Positions 61,352 to 64,000 of a stretch of 64,000 nt of DNA are shown piece after piece. The notes under the pieces are model-generated. The model made no database searches, had not been told where the DNA came from, and was given only the letters and a program-made list of their open reading frames with translations. Position 1 is the first letter of the stretch; the number at the start of each line of letters is the position of its first letter. The DNA comes from Microbispora bryophytorum (GTDB lineage: Bacteria > Actinomycetota > Actinomycetes > Streptosporangiales > Streptosporangiaceae). The stretch covers positions 62,001-126,000 of the forward strand of contig NZ_VIRL01000013.1 of NCBI RefSeq assembly GCF_006874465.1. Direction: 5' to 3'. The translations under genes and the position numbers were made by a program.

Positions 61352-62268
61352 CGATGCGATCCACGAAGACAGGCGCCCGCGCCGGCCGTGCGGGCCATGC
61401 GGGCCGTGCGGGCGCCGTGCCCTACCTGTTCCTCGCCCCGGCGATGGCGCTGTTCACGCTTTTCATGGCCCTGCCCATCGGCTACACGATCTATCTGAGC
61501 CTGCGGCGCACCAGGGTCTCCGGCCTGGGCCTCGGCAAGGGGGCCCGCACGGAGGTCTTCGCCGGGCTCGCCAACTACGCCGCCGCCGTCGGCGACGGCG
61601 AGCTGTGGGCCGGCTGGCTGCGCGTCCTCGGATACGGCGCGCTCGTGCTGGCGCTGATGCTGGGGCTCGCCCTCGTGTTCGCGCTCATGCTCGACACGGC
61701 GCACGTGCGACTCGCCCGCCTCACCCGGATCTCGATCTTCCTGCCGTACGCCGTGCCGGGCGTGGCGGCGACGCTGATGTGGGGCTTCCTCTACCTGCCC
61801 AGCCTCAGCCCGCTCGGCGAGCACTCGTTCCTGAGCGCCGACCTGGTGACGTTCTCGATGGCGAACGTGGCGGTCTGGGGCGGCACCGGCTTCAACATGC
61901 TGGTGCTCTACACGAACCTGCGGGCCGTGCCGCGGGAGTACTACGAGGCGGCCAGGATCGACGGCGCGAGCGAGCTGGGCATCGCGCTGCGCATCAAGAT
62001 CCCGATCCTGGTGCCGTCGATCACTCTGACCACGGTGTTCTCCGTCATCGCGACCGTCCAGGTGTTCACGGAACCGACCACCCTGCGGCCGCTGACGAAC
62101 ACGATCAGCTCGACCTGGAGCCCCTTGATGAAGGTGTACCGCGACGCGTTCGTCACCGGTGACCTGTACTCGGCCGCCGCGACGTCCATAGTGATCGCCG
62201 GGATCTCCCTCGTGCTGTCGTTCGGTTTCCTGCGGGTCGTGAAGAACCACGCGTTCGGGGAGAGCTGA
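61348..62268 (+). CDS. Carbohydrate ABC transporter permease, MalF type (galactan locus)
   Basis: This 306-residue permease has six helices, and the EAA loop YYEAARIDGASELGIALRIKIPI around residue 200. The GTG at 61348 overlaps the binding-protein stop by 4 bp; the ATG at 61354 is an alternative. It pairs with the next permease and needs an ATPase from elsewhere. Confidence 0.93.
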   Translation: MTMRSTKTGARAGRAGHAGRAGAVPYLFLAPAMALFTLFMALPIGYTIYLSLRRTRVSGLGLGKGARTEVFAGLANYAAAVGDGELWAGWLRVLGYGALVLALMLGLALVFALMLDTAHVRLARLTRISIFLPYAVPGVAATLMWGFLYLPSLSPLGEHSFLSADLVTFSMANVAVWGGTGFNMLVLYTNLRAVPREYYEAARIDGASELGIALRIKIPILVPSITLTTVFSVIATVQVFTEPTTLRPLTNTISSTWSPLMKVYRDAFVTGDLYSAAATSIVIAGISLVLSFGFLRVVKNHAFGES

Positions 62269-63146
62269 TGGCCGCCGCGCTGCCGGGGTCCCGCGGACCC
62301 GCCCGCCCGTCGCCGCGCCGACCGCTGGGGCTCGCGCCGACCGGGGTGCTCGTGCTCGGCGCGATCTACACCCTGTTTCCGGTGAGCTGGGTCGTGGTCG
62401 CGTCCACCAAGTCCGAGGGCGAGCTGTTCTCCACCTCGACCTTCGCGCCCGGCACCGGGCTGCTGTCCAACCTGGCCGATCTGTTCGCCTACCGCGACGG
62501 CGTCTTCTGGCTCTGGCTGCTCAACACCCTCCTGTACGCCGGGGGCGGCGCGGTGCTGTCGACCGCGGTGTCCACGATCTCGGGGTACACGCTGGCGAAA
62601 TACTCCTTCCCCGGCCGCGGCCTGATCTTCAACCTGCTCATCGGCGGCATCCTGGTTCCGTCGGTCGTGCTGGCGATCCCGCAGTATCTGCTGTTCTCCA
62701 AGGCGGGCCTGGCCGGCACCTACTGGTCGGTGCTGCTGCCGCAGATCCTCCACCCGTACAGCATCTATCTGGCCAGGATCTACTCGCAGGCGGCGGTCCC
62801 CGGCTCGCTGCTGGAGGCGGGCCGCCTGGACGGCGCGGGCGAGTGGCGGCTGTTCCAGCGGGTGGCGCTGCCGCTGCTGACGCCGGGTATGGTGACGATC
62901 TTCCTGTTCCAGTTCGTCGCGATCTGGAACAACTTCCTGCTGCCGTTCATCATGCTGGGCGACGACCAGAGGTTCCCGCTGACGGTCGGCCTCTACACGC
63001 TGCTCGCCGCGGGCGCCGGCCAGCCGTCGCTGTACAACCTGATCATCACGGGGACCATGCTGTCGCTCATCCCGCTGATCGCGCTGTTCCTCACGATGCA
63101 GCGCTATTGGCGTACGGACCTGTCCGGCGGGGCCGTGAAAAGCTGA
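62268..63146 (+). CDS. Carbohydrate ABC transporter permease, MalG type (galactan locus)
   Basis: This 292-residue permease has six helices, and the EAA loop is the less strict LLEAGRLDGAGEWRLFQRVALP. FVAIWNNFLLPFIML near the C-terminus is MalG-like. The ATG overlaps the previous stop by 1 bp (TGATG), so translation is coupled. The LacI gene follows after 44 bp. Confidence 0.93.
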   Translation: MAAALPGSRGPARPSPRRPLGLAPTGVLVLGAIYTLFPVSWVVVASTKSEGELFSTSTFAPGTGLLSNLADLFAYRDGVFWLWLLNTLLYAGGGAVLSTAVSTISGYTLAKYSFPGRGLIFNLLIGGILVPSVVLAIPQYLLFSKAGLAGTYWSVLLPQILHPYSIYLARIYSQAAVPGSLLEAGRLDGAGEWRLFQRVALPLLTPGMVTIFLFQFVAIWNNFLLPFIMLGDDQRFPLTVGLYTLLAAGAGQPSLYNLIITGTMLSLIPLIALFLTMQRYWRTDLSGGAVKS

Positions 63147-63190
63147 TGGGCGCGGGGAAACACGCTGATCCGCGGGGGGAAAATACGACC

Positions 63191-64000
63191 ATGGCGAAAC
63201 GTCCGACCATTCATGACGTGGCCGCGGCGGCGGGCGTCTCCCGGGGCACCGTCTCCCGGGTGCTCAACGACGACCGGTACGTGAGCCCCGCCGCCCACGC
63301 CGCCGTGCGCCGTGCCATCGCCGAGACCGGCTACATCGTCAACCGCAACGCGCGCAGCCTGGTCACCCAGCGGACCGGATCGGTGGTGATGGTGCTGTCG
63401 GAGCCGCACGAAAAGGTCTTCGAGGACCCCAACTACAGCACCACGATCCGTACGGCGATCCGGCGGCTCGGCGAGCGGGACGTCTCCCTCGTCATCATGC
63501 TGGCCGGGGACGACGGCGACCGCGAGCGGGTGGTGCGCTACGTGCGCGGCGGCCACGCCGACGGGGTGCTGCTGATGTCCACGCACGCGGGCGACCCGCT
63601 CGTGGACGAGCTGGAGTCGCTGCGTATCCCGGCCGTCGCCTGCGGCGCGGTGATCGGCAAGGAGAACGTGATCCCCTACGCCGCGGCCGACGACCGCGAG
63701 GGCGCCCGGCAGATGACCCGCTACCTGGTCGAGCAGGGCCGCAGGAAGATCGCCACGATCACCGGTCCGATGGACACGCCGGGCGGCATCCAGCGTCTGG
63801 AGGGCTTCGCCGACGTGCTCGGCAGGAAGGCCTCCAGAAAACTGATCGAGCACGGCGACTGGACCCAGCTCAGCGGCGAGAGCGCGATGGCCCGGCTGAT
63901 CGAGCGCACGCCCGACCTCGACGCGGTCTTCGTCGCCTCCGACCTCATGGCGGCCGGCGCGCTGTCCACGCTGCGCGCGGCCGGACGGCAGGTGCCCGGC
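63191..64000 (+). CDS. LacI-family regulator of the galactan locus, partial
   Basis: The 270 codons seen run off the window. The N-terminus has the LacI HTH (TIHDVAAAAGVSRGTVSRVLND) and hinge (NRNARSLVTQRTG), then the sensor domain with HADGVLLMST and DLDAVFVASDLMAAGAL. The ATG at 63191 has GGGGGA about 10 nt upstream. It ends the binding protein-permease-permease operon and most probably represses it and the divergent GH42-GH53-GH53 operon through the site near 59902-59928, like GanR in Bacillus. Confidence 0.92.
   Translation, partial: MAKRPTIHDVAAAAGVSRGTVSRVLNDDRYVSPAAHAAVRRAIAETGYIVNRNARSLVTQRTGSVVMVLSEPHEKVFEDPNYSTTIRTAIRRLGERDVSLVIMLAGDDGDRERVVRYVRGGHADGVLLMSTHAGDPLVDELESLRIPAVACGAVIGKENVIPYAAADDREGARQMTRYLVEQGRRKIATITGPMDTPGGIQRLEGFADVLGRKASRKLIEHGDWTQLSGESAMARLIERTPDLDAVFVASDLMAAGALSTLRAAGRQVPG

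Overview
This is a high-GC actinobacterial chromosome segment with frequent GTG starts, 4-bp ATGA/GTGA gene overlaps and purine-rich Shine-Dalgarno sites. The housekeeping block (ParE, a DUF7455 zinc protein and a long-tailed principal sigma factor), together with many LacI/ROK-controlled glycosidase loci, suggests the Streptosporangiales. That placement is an inference from gene style, not from rRNA.

Layout. Positions 1-16 kb hold mostly core genes: partial topoisomerase IV subunit B, DUF7455, a GNAT-GntR pair divergent from a pyruvate dehydrogenase E1, a YaaA-type protein, the principal sigma factor, a PAS-PAS-GAF-SpoIIE phosphatase, a HhH-GPD glycosylase and 5-oxoprolinase subunit A. Positions 16-29 kb hold a peptide-type binding protein, a membrane-anchored tandem CbxX-type AAA+ ATPase next to a TPR-membrane-(flavin-split-barrel-like) protein, an MFS exporter, DoxX with a collagen-like tail, an orphan histidine kinase, a 2-oxoglutarate oxygenase and LtrA.

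Positions 29-37 kb hold a tightly overlapped GH3-LacI-GH1 operon preceded by two identical 14-bp operators 83 bp apart, then a secreted beta-propeller-like protein and a ROK regulator. Positions 37-43.8 kb hold small proteins and two Ser/Thr kinases followed by a proline-rich membrane protein; all three carry the same type of extracytoplasmic Cys/Cys-x-Trp domain. Positions 44-52.6 kb hold an operon reading GH31 alpha-xylosidase, binding protein, two permeases and secreted GH3, which looks like a xyloglucan-oligosaccharide locus. A 25-bp site upstream of it is shared, with identical spacing, with the ROK regulator promoter 15 kb away.

Positions 53-55.2 kb hold a decayed gene split by a compact tnpB-only IS200/IS605-family element. 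Its ends can be placed because removing 53577-54956 restores the local reading frame of the host gene. Positions 55.3-64 kb hold a galactan locus: GH42 and two secreted GH53 galactanases, divergent from a binding protein, two permeases and a LacI regulator that runs off the window.

Functionally the right half is a plant-polysaccharide module: extracellular GH53/GH3 enzymes release oligosaccharides, lipoprotein-dependent ABC transporters import them without local ATPases (a shared MsiK-type ATPase is presumed), cytoplasmic GH42/GH31/GH1 finish the digestion, and LacI/ROK repressors sense the products. All coordinates, motifs and operators were read by eye; no database search or folding program was run.
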